Made by a program: the position numbers and the translations under genes | Part shown: one piece after another, positions 8,896-16,481 of the stretch | How the letters are laid out: every line of letters begins with the position of its first letter | How positions within the stretch are numbered: position 1 is the first letter of the stretch | Notes under the pieces: generated by a model | Database searches by the model: none | Seen by the model: only the letters and a program-made list of their open reading frames with translations | Told to the model about the DNA's origin: nothing | NCBI GenBank assembly: GCA_002408085.1 | Contig: DHQL01000021.1 | Coordinates: 29,252-68,561 of the forward strand | Length of the DNA stretch: 39,310 bases | Origin: Spirochaeta sp. UBA5339 | GTDB lineage: Bacteria; Spirochaetota; Spirochaetia; DSM-2461 | Reading direction: 5' to 3'

Positions 8896-10736
8896 TCAGC
8901 CGCCTTCAGGTAGAGGTATTCGGACTGCAGGCCCATAAGATTGTCGTAGTATACATTCTCCCACTTGTTCCGGATGGCGTAGAAGCTGTTCTGGTAGACA
9001 AGATAGTAGAGGGGGAGTTCCTCCAGAAGGATGGACTGGAACTCGTCCCAGATCTTCTTGGCCTCAACAGGGTCGGGGGTGTAGGATCCCTCGTTATAGA
9101 GGTAGTCCACTCTGGCCTCCCACTCGGTGGCGGGCTCCTCCTGAAGAGGATTCCATAAATGGAGATTTCCGGTCGTGGGCCATACATTGGAGCCTCCTGT
9201 GGGCCAGTAGTTACCGCTTCCCAGGCTGAGGAGCAGGCAGTCCCAGTCATAGGTGGTGGTCAGCATCTCCACCATCTTCTGAAAGTCCATGGGTTTCACA
9301 TTTACCTTGATGCCCACCTTGCCGCACTCATCGGCAAAGATGGTGGCCGCATCAATTCTCAGATTGTTCTCTGTGTTGGTGATGATATCGAAGACAACTG
9401 CATTGCCGTTTTTGTCCCTCATGGTTCCCGTCTCATCCCGTTCCATACCGATGGAGGCAAGGAGTTCCAGGGCCTTTTCGGGATCATAGCTGTAAACGTT
9501 GCGGATCTCCTCATCGTAGTAGGGGTTGGCCACAGCATAGTGGTGGAGGGCAGGTGTTCCCAGTCCCCGGTAGATCTGGCGGACCATTCGTTCCCGGTTG
9601 GTCAGACGGCTCATGGCCTGACGGAACTCCTTCTGGGTAAACCACTCCAGCTGAGGCCCGGAGATGCCGTCGGGATTCTGGTTGAAGGTGATAAAGTTGC
9701 TGCCCATACTGGCTCCGCCGTCGTAGATGGAGTAATCTCTGTCCGGTGTATTCACCAGGTCGTCCAGATCCTCGGCCCGGACAGAGTAGCCGTCCCTCTC
9801 ACCATTCTTAAAGAGAAGGAAGTTCGTGTTCATATTGGGAACAATCTTGTTGATACTCTTTTCGAAGTAGGGAAGAGTGTTTCCCTCATCATCTTTGAGG
9901 AAGTAATCCTCGTTCTTCTCATATACCAGACGGACTCCGGGTGTGTATTCGGTAAGAAACCAGGCTCCCGCGCTGGGAAGCTTCTTAACATCTGTATCGA
10001 TGGAAAGAATGTTTTTCAATCCTTCCACTCCCCCTTCTCTAAGAGCTGGTTCATAGATAAACCTGGGACCGAAGGTCATATTGCTTGTCAGCAGGGGGTT
10101 GGCAACTATCCGGGGATAGCGGAAGACAAAGCTTCTGTCATCGATCTTTTCAATGTCGATATGCCTCTGGGAGCCGTCCTTCATGGTCATAAACTGACCG
10201 CTGTAGGCCGTCAGCTGAAGCTCTTCATTTCCGTAGATCTCGTCATACCAGAATACAACATCATCGGAGGTTACCTTAATCTTCTCGTCAGAATCGTAGA
10301 GGGACCAATAGAGGTCGTCCCGGAGGGTAAAGATCACATCCATAGTGTCATTTTCTTCATCAATTTCTATTTCAAATGAGGCTGAGCCAGGTTTCCACTC
10401 CCTGGAATAGGGATCGTAATCTGCCAGGTAGTCCGGGAGCAGTGCATTGATAATGGCCGAAGAGTCTCCGTCACTGTCGGCGACAACCAGATTGAAAGTC
10501 TTGGGATCGCTGATCACCGAGCTGTGCCACTCGCCTCCGGAGGTTCCGATAGCAAAGGGTTCCACACCTCCCGGCTTTCTGATGGTTCCGGCCAGAAGCC
10601 CCTGCTGGTTTTCGGCCTTTAAGGCCTCGGCTTCCTCCAGGGTCATCTCATCGTCCCTGCTGCAGGAAACTGTGAAAAGGAGGAGTATTCCCGCTAGGGC
10701 TCCCAGGATCAGTCTGTAAAAATGACGGGCTCTCAT
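8892..10736 (-). CDS. oppA: Oligopeptide ABC transporter substrate-binding lipoprotein OppA
   Basis: A 614-residue exported lipoprotein of the SBP_bac_5 family. A basic n-region and hydrophobic core end in the lipobox TVSC (residues 22-25), so Cys25 should be lipidated. The mature protein has the DPKTFN motif, the TLRDDLYWSLYDSDEKIKVTSDDVVFWYDEI region and, near the C terminus, the EAKKIWDEFQSILLEELPLYYLVYQN region typical of peptide-binding proteins. The ATG at 10736 has AGGAAGG about 8 bases upstream. It is first in a five-gene operon and overlaps oppB by 4 bases. Substrate class (oligopeptide, dipeptide or another small molecule) cannot be fixed from sequence. Confidence 0.93.
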   Translation of the reverse strand: MRARHFYRLILGALAGILLLFTVSCSRDDEMTLEEAEALKAENQQGLLAGTIRKPGGVEPFAIGTSGGEWHSSVISDPKTFNLVVADSDGDSSAIINALLPDYLADYDPYSREWKPGSASFEIEIDEENDTMDVIFTLRDDLYWSLYDSDEKIKVTSDDVVFWYDEIYGNEELQLTAYSGQFMTMKDGSQRHIDIEKIDDRSFVFRYPRIVANPLLTSNMTFGPRFIYEPALREGGVEGLKNILSIDTDVKKLPSAGAWFLTEYTPGVRLVYEKNEDYFLKDDEGNTLPYFEKSINKIVPNMNTNFLLFKNGERDGYSVRAEDLDDLVNTPDRDYSIYDGGASMGSNFITFNQNPDGISGPQLEWFTQKEFRQAMSRLTNRERMVRQIYRGLGTPALHHYAVANPYYDEEIRNVYSYDPEKALELLASIGMERDETGTMRDKNGNAVVFDIITNTENNLRIDAATIFADECGKVGIKVNVKPMDFQKMVEMLTTTYDWDCLLLSLGSGNYWPTGGSNVWPTTGNLHLWNPLQEEPATEWEARVDYLYNEGSYTPDPVEAKKIWDEFQSILLEELPLYYLVYQNSFYAIRNKWENVYYDNLMGLQSEYLYLKAAE

Positions 10737-10775
10737 ATGCTACCTTCCTGTTTGATTTTGTCGGTTCAATATTTA

Positions 10776-10805
10776 ATTATGGAAAAAAGTATCCATTGTT
10801 GTCTA
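10776..10805 (-). promoter_or_regulatory. Candidate opp operon promoter
   Basis: On the minus strand, TAGACA (10800-10805), an 18-base spacer and CATAAT (10776-10781) precede oppA by about 40 bases, leaving a short leader that includes the AGGAAGG ribosome site. It lies in the 95-base gap between the histidine kinase gene and oppA, in an otherwise AT-rich stretch. Confidence 0.4.
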
Positions 10806-10831
10806 TACGGTCTTTGGTTTTGAAAGGGCCT

Positions 10832-12853
10832 TTAGTCGGCAGGTCCCTCAAGGGGAAAATAGATCCTGAAGCAGACACCCTCCCTGGCATCTCCCTCTCT
10901 GGCAGGACTGAACTCAACGGCGCCTCCCAGCTTTTCATTTACCGTTTTGAATATGATAAAGTGTCCCAGGCCTGTCTTCCCCTCGTTTCGGCTGGTGGTG
11001 GTGAAGGGCTCAAACATGTGCTCCTTAACTTCCGGCGGTAAGCCCCTGCCGTTGTCCCGGTACTCAATCATACCGCTCCTGCCCTCCAGTTCCGAGACCT
11101 TTATTGTGATGTTTTTATCTGAATCTGTTTCAGAAAATCCGAAAATCATGCTGTTATCCAGCAGATTGTTCATAATGTGGTAGAAGCTTCCGGGGTAGGA
11201 TGACAGGCTGAGGGGGCCGCCCTCCAGCTCAATTGCGATATTTTTCTGACTGAACTGCATCCTGTGGGTTCTTATAATCTCCTCCATATACTCGTAGAGA
11301 TCAAAGGTCTGCTTCTCTCCCGCTGTTTCATCGAAGGAGAGGTTTTTGAAACTGTCGATCAGGGCGGCAGTCTTTTTTAGATTCTTACCGAGAAGACTGC
11401 TTCCCTGGCTGATCCTCTCTATAAACTCATCCAGGTCCTCCCGTGAGAGAGTGTCCTCATTAAGCTGTTTTTGCAGTCTGGCTGTCAGGTCGATGATGTA
11501 GCTTGAGGTGGTGATCCCCACTCCCAGAGGAGTGTTTATCTCATGGGCCACACCGGATACAAGAGAGCCCAGGGCCGCCAGACGCTCCTTCTGTATCAGC
11601 TGTCTCTGGGTATTCTGAAGCTTGATCAGTGCATCATGGAGGGAGTCATTGCTCTCCTCCAGCTCCCGGGTCCGTTTTTCCACCCTTTTGTTAAGATTCT
11701 CATTGAGTGACTGCAGCTCTTCTTCCGTTTCCTTCCGTTTCTGAACATTCCCCTGAAGAAAGTAGATCAGCACCAGAAGGAATATAAAGGCTACCAGGAT
11801 TATGGCTATCTCCGTATGGAACTCATAGTAGATGCTCTGGGGCAGGTTGATGACCACACTGTCGGGAGGAAGGTCCACCATGGGTACAGAAAAGTTTAAA
11901 AGCTCTTTGAAATCGAACATATAGCGGTGAGGGGTTTCCCATCGAACAGGAATGTTGGCCGGGTCTTCTCCAGCCAGAATTCTCTCAGCCAGAAGTGCAG
12001 CTTCCCTTCCCTGGTCATATCCTCTGATAACATAGCCCCCCAGGGTGCCGTAGGGAAACTGAAAGTCCCATGACCCGAATACGGGAACCCGGGCCGCTTC
12101 ACTGATCATGGGGTTGCTTCGGGAATACTCAAAATACTCCCCGGCACTGTCTCTTTGATAGACAAGGCTGTAGACTACAAAGTCGTTCCCCAGAAGTTCC
12201 AGATCTCTTGTAAGCTCATCCATGGTGATATCAGACCAGATTTCAACCAGATCAAAACAGCTTTCGTACTCGGGAAGAACCGATGTCAGTTCCTTCATTA
12301 CCGCCTGACTTGTCACTGTCTGGTCCAGTATGCAGACAAGATTCCTGCGATCGGGAAAGAGGTCTACAATCAGATCCAGTGTTCCCCTGATATGGGCATC
12401 CTCACTGATCCCCGTTATCTTGTTCAACCCTTCAAGCTGATCGGGGCTCAGGAAATTGATCCCTGTGAAAACCATGGGAATGTTGCCGTATATATCGTCC
12501 CTGTTTTCAGCAAGGAAGTTGAAGGCATTTGTGTCGGCGGCAATTATCAGGTCATAAGTCTGAGACCGGGCCTTGTGTGTTAGATGCTCCTTCATGCTTT
12601 CAAGGTAGGCGGGACTGTAATTCCGCTTAGTATCCATGTATTCGATATGGATTGTCGTCTGATCACCCAGAACATCAATGATGCCGGAAGCAATATCATC
12701 ACTCCACATGTAGCCCTGATGGTAGGACTGGAGAAGAAGAACTTCAGGCAGTCTTTCACTTTCGAGACTGGAATTCTCCTGTGCAGGCAGGGGCGAGACG
12801 TTGAGCATGATAAAAAGGATTAATGTGAAGGTGTTAAATGAGCTGCTCTCCAT
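10832..12853 (-). CDS. Sensor histidine kinase with periplasmic ABC substrate-binding-like domain
   Basis: A 673-residue membrane sensor kinase. Residues 1-25 look like a signal sequence. Residues about 35-320 form a periplasmic domain of the ABC_sub_bind type (VLLLQSYHQGYMWSDD, PMVFTGINF, GGYVIRGYDQGREAA). One membrane helix (about 348-367) leads into a coiled coil and the catalytic core. The H box is GVAHEINTPLGVG (His437), the N box NNLLDNS, the G1 box DNGRG and the G2 box TGLGHFI. The H box resembles the INTPLG class. No response regulator is adjacent. The ATG at 12853 is preferred: TATAAT lies 6 bases upstream and there is no Shine-Dalgarno. A GTG at 12868 is possible but would overlap the -10. 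It sits upstream of opp in the same direction. Confidence 0.9.
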   Translation of the reverse strand: MESSSFNTFTLILFIMLNVSPLPAQENSSLESERLPEVLLLQSYHQGYMWSDDIASGIIDVLGDQTTIHIEYMDTKRNYSPAYLESMKEHLTHKARSQTYDLIIAADTNAFNFLAENRDDIYGNIPMVFTGINFLSPDQLEGLNKITGISEDAHIRGTLDLIVDLFPDRRNLVCILDQTVTSQAVMKELTSVLPEYESCFDLVEIWSDITMDELTRDLELLGNDFVVYSLVYQRDSAGEYFEYSRSNPMISEAARVPVFGSWDFQFPYGTLGGYVIRGYDQGREAALLAERILAGEDPANIPVRWETPHRYMFDFKELLNFSVPMVDLPPDSVVINLPQSIYYEFHTEIAIILVAFIFLLVLIYFLQGNVQKRKETEEELQSLNENLNKRVEKRTRELEESNDSLHDALIKLQNTQRQLIQKERLAALGSLVSGVAHEINTPLGVGITTSSYIIDLTARLQKQLNEDTLSREDLDEFIERISQGSSLLGKNLKKTAALIDSFKNLSFDETAGEKQTFDLYEYMEEIIRTHRMQFSQKNIAIELEGGPLSLSSYPGSFYHIMNNLLDNSMIFGFSETDSDKNITIKVSELEGRSGMIEYRDNGRGLPPEVKEHMFEPFTTTSRNEGKTGLGHFIIFKTVNEKLGGAVEFSPAREGDAREGVCFRIYFPLEGPAD

Positions 12854-12859
12854 GAAAAT

Positions 12860-12889
12860 ATTATACACAATCCTGTGGGTCCGTTACAA
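12860..12889 (-). promoter_or_regulatory. Promoter of the sensor kinase gene, leaderless type
   Basis: On the minus strand, TTGTAA (12884-12889), an 18-base spacer and a perfect TATAAT (12860-12865) are followed by only 6 bases and then ATG (12853). The transcript should start at or within a base or two of the ATG. Confidence 0.6.
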
Positions 12890-12992
12890 AAAATATGACT
12901 CAAAGAGGCTAAAATCGGTTCAGGATGCCGGAAGTTTTGAATTATCAGACTATATTGTGGGAACAGTTACTTTTTACATAAGGAATGGCACT

Positions 12993-14261
12993 TTGAAATT
13001 TATTCACCCCCTGGTTCTGCTGTTTTTACTGAGTTCAATATATCCGCTGTTTTGCGATGCACCGCCTGTTGATTCTGTGGGTGCTCTGATTCGGGAGGCC
13101 TGGGAAGAAGCTTATCTGGAGGCTGCGCGGGAGGGTATGCAGGAGACCTCGCAGGAGGTCATCAGGGACTCCCTTATTTTAATCGGACTTGATACAGGCC
13201 CTGCGAATGCCGGCTCTCTGGAGTCATTTGGCGGTCTGGCCGGGAGTTCTGGGTTTCAGCCCTTTGCGACTCTGGGGATAATCCGCCGGGGAGATGATAT
13301 ATCTCTGAGGGAAGCTCCATATCTGGCCGTACCCACCATGATGGGCTTTCGATATATCAATCTTAAAGTCTCGAGCTCAGAGATATCGGAAGAGGAACTG
13401 TCAGGTTTTGAAGAGTGGCTGTCGCCATCGGAGTATAAGCATCTGGTCTGGAGTTCTGTGGACACGGGAGTGCTGGTCTCTGCTGATAAAAGTGAGGTCC
13501 TTCAGACATTAAATCAAATCACTCCTGAGGGTGATGCTCTGAATAGTACCTATGAAACTGTCGATTATGTCACTCCTGATGCTCTTTATGTTGCCGGCTG
13601 GTCAGCTTCGGTGACCTTCGGAGCATCCTGGTTTTATGGAAGCGAGTTTTCACAAATAAGAACATATGACGGGGAAAGACTCCCAAATCAGGTTCTCGAT
13701 CTGGTTTCGGAAGAGGAGTACCGGCAGCTGCTCTATAAGGCTCATATGGAGTTCTACGGTTTTCCTCCCGAAGGGGATGAGCCCTTTCCATGGGACAGCG
13801 GGCCCTGGCATGAGAAGAGAAATGTTCTCTATACCATGAAAAGGCAGGTGGGCCGTCCGGGGATCACAGCCCTTGTTCCCTGCTGGAGCAACTCATCAAG
13901 GCAGTTTTTCTCGGCTGTAGACCTGGCGCAGACCGCGGTTCCTGGACAGACAGCAGATTCTGGGCAGACAGCAGATTCTGGGCAGACAGAAGATCATTCC
14001 GGGGCCCATTTTCTTCCGGACTTCGGCAGTCTGAAGAGTGAAGAGCCTGACCTGATTGATGTCATAGCCTCTCCCGACGGTTCAACTGTCTACATTATCA
14101 CTTCCGACAGAATCAGCTGCTATGACAGCCGCTCCGGCAGCCTGCTGAAGACCCTCCGTTTCAATGCAATGGAAAATGCAGGTACGTGGAACAGGGTCAT
14201 TATGGTGGAGTCCGCCCTGGGGATCTATGTTGATTCCTGGGAACAGGCTCTTGAGTACTGA
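12993..14261 (+). CDS. Unrecognised exported protein with short tandem repeats
   Basis: A 422-residue protein I do not recognise. The chosen start is TTG at 12993: it has AAGGA 7 bases upstream, and the protein then opens with a classical signal peptide (MKFIHPLVLLFLLSSIYPLF, then C-D-A-P-P). Earlier in-frame starts would bury this signal peptide. The -1 residue before the Cys is Phe, so lipid modification is doubtful and signal peptidase I cleavage after DA is more likely. No membrane helix is seen afterwards. Around 13944-13997 an 18-base unit is repeated three times (encoding GQTADS). The C-terminal part (VIASPDGSTVYIITSDR, SCYDSRSGSLLKTL) reads like a beta-propeller blade. It is divergent from the sensor kinase. 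Confidence 0.75.
   Translation: MKFIHPLVLLFLLSSIYPLFCDAPPVDSVGALIREAWEEAYLEAAREGMQETSQEVIRDSLILIGLDTGPANAGSLESFGGLAGSSGFQPFATLGIIRRGDDISLREAPYLAVPTMMGFRYINLKVSSSEISEEELSGFEEWLSPSEYKHLVWSSVDTGVLVSADKSEVLQTLNQITPEGDALNSTYETVDYVTPDALYVAGWSASVTFGASWFYGSEFSQIRTYDGERLPNQVLDLVSEEEYRQLLYKAHMEFYGFPPEGDEPFPWDSGPWHEKRNVLYTMKRQVGRPGITALVPCWSNSSRQFFSAVDLAQTAVPGQTADSGQTADSGQTEDHSGAHFLPDFGSLKSEEPDLIDVIASPDGSTVYIITSDRISCYDSRSGSLLKTLRFNAMENAGTWNRVIMVESALGIYVDSWEQALEY
13944..13997 (+). repeat. 18-base in-frame tandem repeat, three copies
   Basis: Units at 13944-13961, 13962-13979 and 13980-13997 have the form GGRCAGACAGCAGATTCT. The third is diverged at its end. They encode GQTADS, GQTADS and GQTEDH, a flexible polar linker before the C-terminal blade-like domain. 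Copy number could vary by slippage. Confidence 0.85.
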
Positions 14262-14433
14262 ACATGGTCTCCATTCCCGTCCCCGGGTCCAGAGGCAGCC
14301 GATAATTGTTACTCTCCGGTTATACTGCTGTTTGATTTATGTTAAATGTTTCTGCAGAAAAGAAATAGAGGTATGCCTTCTATAGGTAGGGTTCTTATTG
14401 ATCAGGGTCTGTTATTGTGTTAGTCTGGCTCTT

Positions 14434-15756
14434 ATGAATATTTCAGTAATCGGAACAGGATACGTTGGACTTGTACAGGGAGTTATTCTGGCGGACTTTG
14501 GTCTGCAGGTGACTTGCATGGATGTGGATCAGAAGAAGATTGACCGGCTCAAGGCGGGGGAAGTGCCCATTTACGAGCCGGGACTTGCAGAACTGATGAA
14601 GAAGAATGTGGAAGCCGGACGTCTCTCCTTTACTTCCGATATGCAGCAGGCTGTGGAAACGGCAGATTCCATCTTTATTGCTGTTGGAACCCCTCCCGCC
14701 GATGATGGATCTGCGGATCTCCGCTATGTGCTGGCAGTGGCTAAATCCATCGGAGAGTACCTGAACGGCTACAAGGTCGTTGTGGATAAATCCACCGTTC
14801 CCGTGGGAACAGCACGCCTTGTAAAAGAGACCATTCAGAAGGAACTGGATACACGGGATGTGGATATCGAATTCGATGTGGCCTCTAATCCCGAGTTCCT
14901 GAGAGAGGGTAAGGCGGTAAACGACTGCCAGCGCCCGGACAGAGTTGTTCTGGGAACCGATTCAGAGAGAGCCAGGGATCTTCTGAAGAAGGTCTACAAT
15001 GTGCTCTATATCAACCAGACTCCTTTTATCTTTACAGAAATTGAAACAGCCGAGCTTATTAAATATGCCTCTAATGCCTTTTTGGCGGTGAAGATCTCCT
15101 TTATTAATGAAATCGCCCTCCTTGCCGAGAAGGTGGGAGCCAACGTGCAGGAAGTGGCCCGGGCCATGGGAATGGACGGACGAATCAGTCCCAAGTTCCT
15201 CCATGCAGGACCCGGATATGGCGGAAGCTGCTTTCCCAAGGACACCAAGGCTGTTGCGGACATTGCCCGGAAGCACGGCGAAGAGACCCTTGTTATCGAG
15301 GCGGCCATCAAGGCCAATGAGAAACAGAAAAACAAGATGGTCGAAAAGATTGTCGATTCCATGGGAGAGGTTGAGGACAAGACCATCGCGGTACTGGGAC
15401 TCTCCTTCAAGCCCGACACCGATGATATGCGTGATGCCCCCGCCCTCACTATTCTGGAGAGCCTGACAGCCAAGGGTGCCCAGATAAAGGCCTACTGTCC
15501 CCAGGGTATTGAGGAGTCCAAGTGGCGCCTTGAGAAGATCGAGAACCAGGTGACCTACTGCCACGATGAGTATGAGGCTCTGAAAAATGCCGATGCCCTT
15601 GTGATCATGACCGAGTGGAACCAGTTCCGCGGACTGGATCTGGAACGGGCCGGAAAGCTGATGAAGGGGGACTTCCTCTTCGACCTGAGAAATATCTTTG
15701 CCAAGGATGAGCAGGTCCGGAAGCTTTTCCAGTACAAGCCTGTGGGACGCTGCTGA
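14434..15756 (+). CDS. ugd: UDP-glucose 6-dehydrogenase
   Basis: A 440-residue NAD-dependent enzyme that oxidises UDP-glucose to UDP-glucuronate for polysaccharide synthesis. The Rossmann motif GTGYVGL is at residues 7-13, with IAVGTPP, the STVPVGT segment and NPEFLREG. The catalytic Lys is in ELIKYASN (Lys210) and the catalytic Cys in GPGYGGSCFPKDT (Cys266). The C-terminal UDP-binding domain includes LGLSFKPDTDDMRDAP. The start is ATG at 14434, because family members begin at MxISVIGxGYVGL. A TTG at 14398 has a better Shine-Dalgarno (AGGTAGGG) but would add 12 unconserved residues. A weak promoter-like pair (TTGATC, 17 bases, TAGTCT) ends 7 bases before the ATG. No polysaccharide genes are adjacent. 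Confidence 0.96.
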   Translation: MNISVIGTGYVGLVQGVILADFGLQVTCMDVDQKKIDRLKAGEVPIYEPGLAELMKKNVEAGRLSFTSDMQQAVETADSIFIAVGTPPADDGSADLRYVLAVAKSIGEYLNGYKVVVDKSTVPVGTARLVKETIQKELDTRDVDIEFDVASNPEFLREGKAVNDCQRPDRVVLGTDSERARDLLKKVYNVLYINQTPFIFTEIETAELIKYASNAFLAVKISFINEIALLAEKVGANVQEVARAMGMDGRISPKFLHAGPGYGGSCFPKDTKAVADIARKHGEETLVIEAAIKANEKQKNKMVEKIVDSMGEVEDKTIAVLGLSFKPDTDDMRDAPALTILESLTAKGAQIKAYCPQGIEESKWRLEKIENQVTYCHDEYEALKNADALVIMTEWNQFRGLDLERAGKLMKGDFLFDLRNIFAKDEQVRKLFQYKPVGRC

Positions 15757-15812
15757 TAAGTCTGCCTGCCGGGTATTATGTTTCCGGCAGTTATCCTTTC
15801 TGCCTGTCTAAG

Positions 15813-15854
15813 AAAAATCCTGCCGCCGGAGATCCGGCTGAGCAGGATTTTTTT
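15813..15854. terminator. Bidirectional rho-independent terminator between ugd and ccdAB
   Basis: An AAAAATCCTGC arm pairs with GCAGGATTTTT, enclosing a second stem GCCGGA/TCCGGC. A T-run follows on the plus strand, and the mirrored T-run (TTTTTCTT) on the minus strand. It lies between convergent ugd and ccdB and serves both. A smaller hairpin (CTGCCGG/CCGGCAG, 15766-15790) sits between it and the ugd stop. Confidence 0.9.
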
Positions 15855-15887
15855 CATTTATATAAGCATTTCTGATAAGAGTTCGTT

Positions 15888-16193
15888 TTAGAATCCTGTA
15901 AACAGAAGATCGACAGCTGCAATTATTTCCTGTCGGAGAACCTTTGCATTCCCCACTTTCTCACCTAATAGATTTGATGATACTGCAGCAAGCTCAGATA
16001 TGAAAATGATATAATTAGTGCCGTCGATAACGATGGGAATATGAATACGTGATATTGTTTGACCGGGATAATCATTTTCCCGTCTGACGGGTGCTACAAA
16101 TCTGGTTGACAGACTATCCATCGGGTTTGATTGAAGATTTATCAGGAAGGAGACTCCGTTCTGTCCATGCTTAAAAATATCAAACTGATCCAT
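15888..16193 (-). CDS. ccdB: CcdB-family toxin
   Basis: A 101-residue protein, exactly the length of plasmid-F CcdB, which poisons DNA gyrase. The family pattern is clear: an N-terminal FDIFKHG strand, FLINLQSNPMDSLSTRFVAPV, the IHIPIVIDGTNYIIFISELAAVSSNLLGEKV segment and the C-terminal helix EIIAAVDLLF. Its last three residues are TGF, whereas F-plasmid CcdB ends in WGI with Trp99 needed for gyrase poisoning, so activity or target may differ. The start ATG overlaps the ccdA stop by one base (TAATG). The pair is AT-richer than its neighbours, consistent with acquisition. It could be an active addiction module or a domesticated remnant. Confidence 0.88.
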   Translation of the reverse strand: MDQFDIFKHGQNGVSFLINLQSNPMDSLSTRFVAPVRRENDYPGQTISRIHIPIVIDGTNYIIFISELAAVSSNLLGEKVGNAKVLRQEIIAAVDLLFTGF

Positions 16194-16411
16194 TAAAAGG
16201 TTCTCAGACCATCACCGAATACGCCTTCTGCAGCGATACGCTTGTTATAGCGAGAAATACTCTCTCTATTCTCTTTAAGCCACTGGTCTTCGGCCTTCTT
16301 TTTTAGCTCTTCCCTGATTGCATCTTCAAGAAGGGTGGATAGTACTAATCCCTCTTCTTTAGCCGACTCCATAAGGTTGCGGTCAATACTCACATTTGTC
16401 CTTGCTTTCAT
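16193..16411 (-). CDS. ccdA: CcdA-family antitoxin
   Basis: A 72-residue protein, the same length as F-plasmid CcdA. The N-terminal half is a ribbon-helix-helix DNA-binding domain (ARTNVSIDRNLMESAKEEGLVLSTLLEDAIREEL). The C-terminal half is the toxin-binding tail, containing WLKENRESISRYNKRIAAEGVFGDGLRTF, which aligns with the CcdA pattern W-x-x-EN-x-E and a final aromatic. It should neutralise CcdB and repress its own promoter as a CcdA-CcdB complex. The ATG at 16411 fits the family N terminus. It has no Shine-Dalgarno and lies 6 bases from a -10 hexamer, so the message is probably leaderless. Confidence 0.88.
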   Translation of the reverse strand: MKARTNVSIDRNLMESAKEEGLVLSTLLEDAIREELKKKAEDQWLKENRESISRYNKRIAAEGVFGDGLRTF

Positions 16412-16417
16412 GTGTAT

Positions 16418-16446
16418 ATTTTAGCACACGATGCGTGTGCAGTCAA
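16418..16446 (-). promoter_or_regulatory. ccdAB promoter with palindromic operator filling the spacer
   Basis: On the minus strand, -35 TTGACT (16441-16446), a 17-base spacer (16424-16440) and -10 TAAAAT (16418-16423) are followed by 6 bases and ATG at 16411. The whole spacer is one palindrome, GCACACG-CAT-CGTGTGC, with a perfect 7-base inverted repeat. This is the expected position for an autorepressing ribbon-helix-helix antitoxin to block RNA polymerase. Confidence 0.8.
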
Positions 16447-16481
16447 AATATTGAAAGTATTAGCTGTTATAACCTTCAATT

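Noticed and set aside
9159..10379. Plus-strand open frame of about 406 codons opposite oppA
   Set aside because: Antisense to a well-supported lipoprotein gene. No ribosome site or family motif.
12801..12992. Upstream starts for the exported protein (12801 or 12855)
   Set aside because: They overlap the kinase gene and its promoter, lack ribosome sites and would bury the signal peptide.
13944..13997. Three tandem 18-base units considered as a CRISPR fragment
   Set aside because: Directly adjacent without spacers, in frame, and encoding a linker.
14398..14433. TTG at 14398 as the ugd start, with a better Shine-Dalgarno
   Set aside because: It would add 12 residues before the conserved MNISVIGTGYVGL. 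The ATG is the family start, although a minor longer form cannot be excluded.
14962..15564. Minus-strand frames opposite ugd
   Set aside because: No domain or ribosome site; ugd is complete on the other strand.
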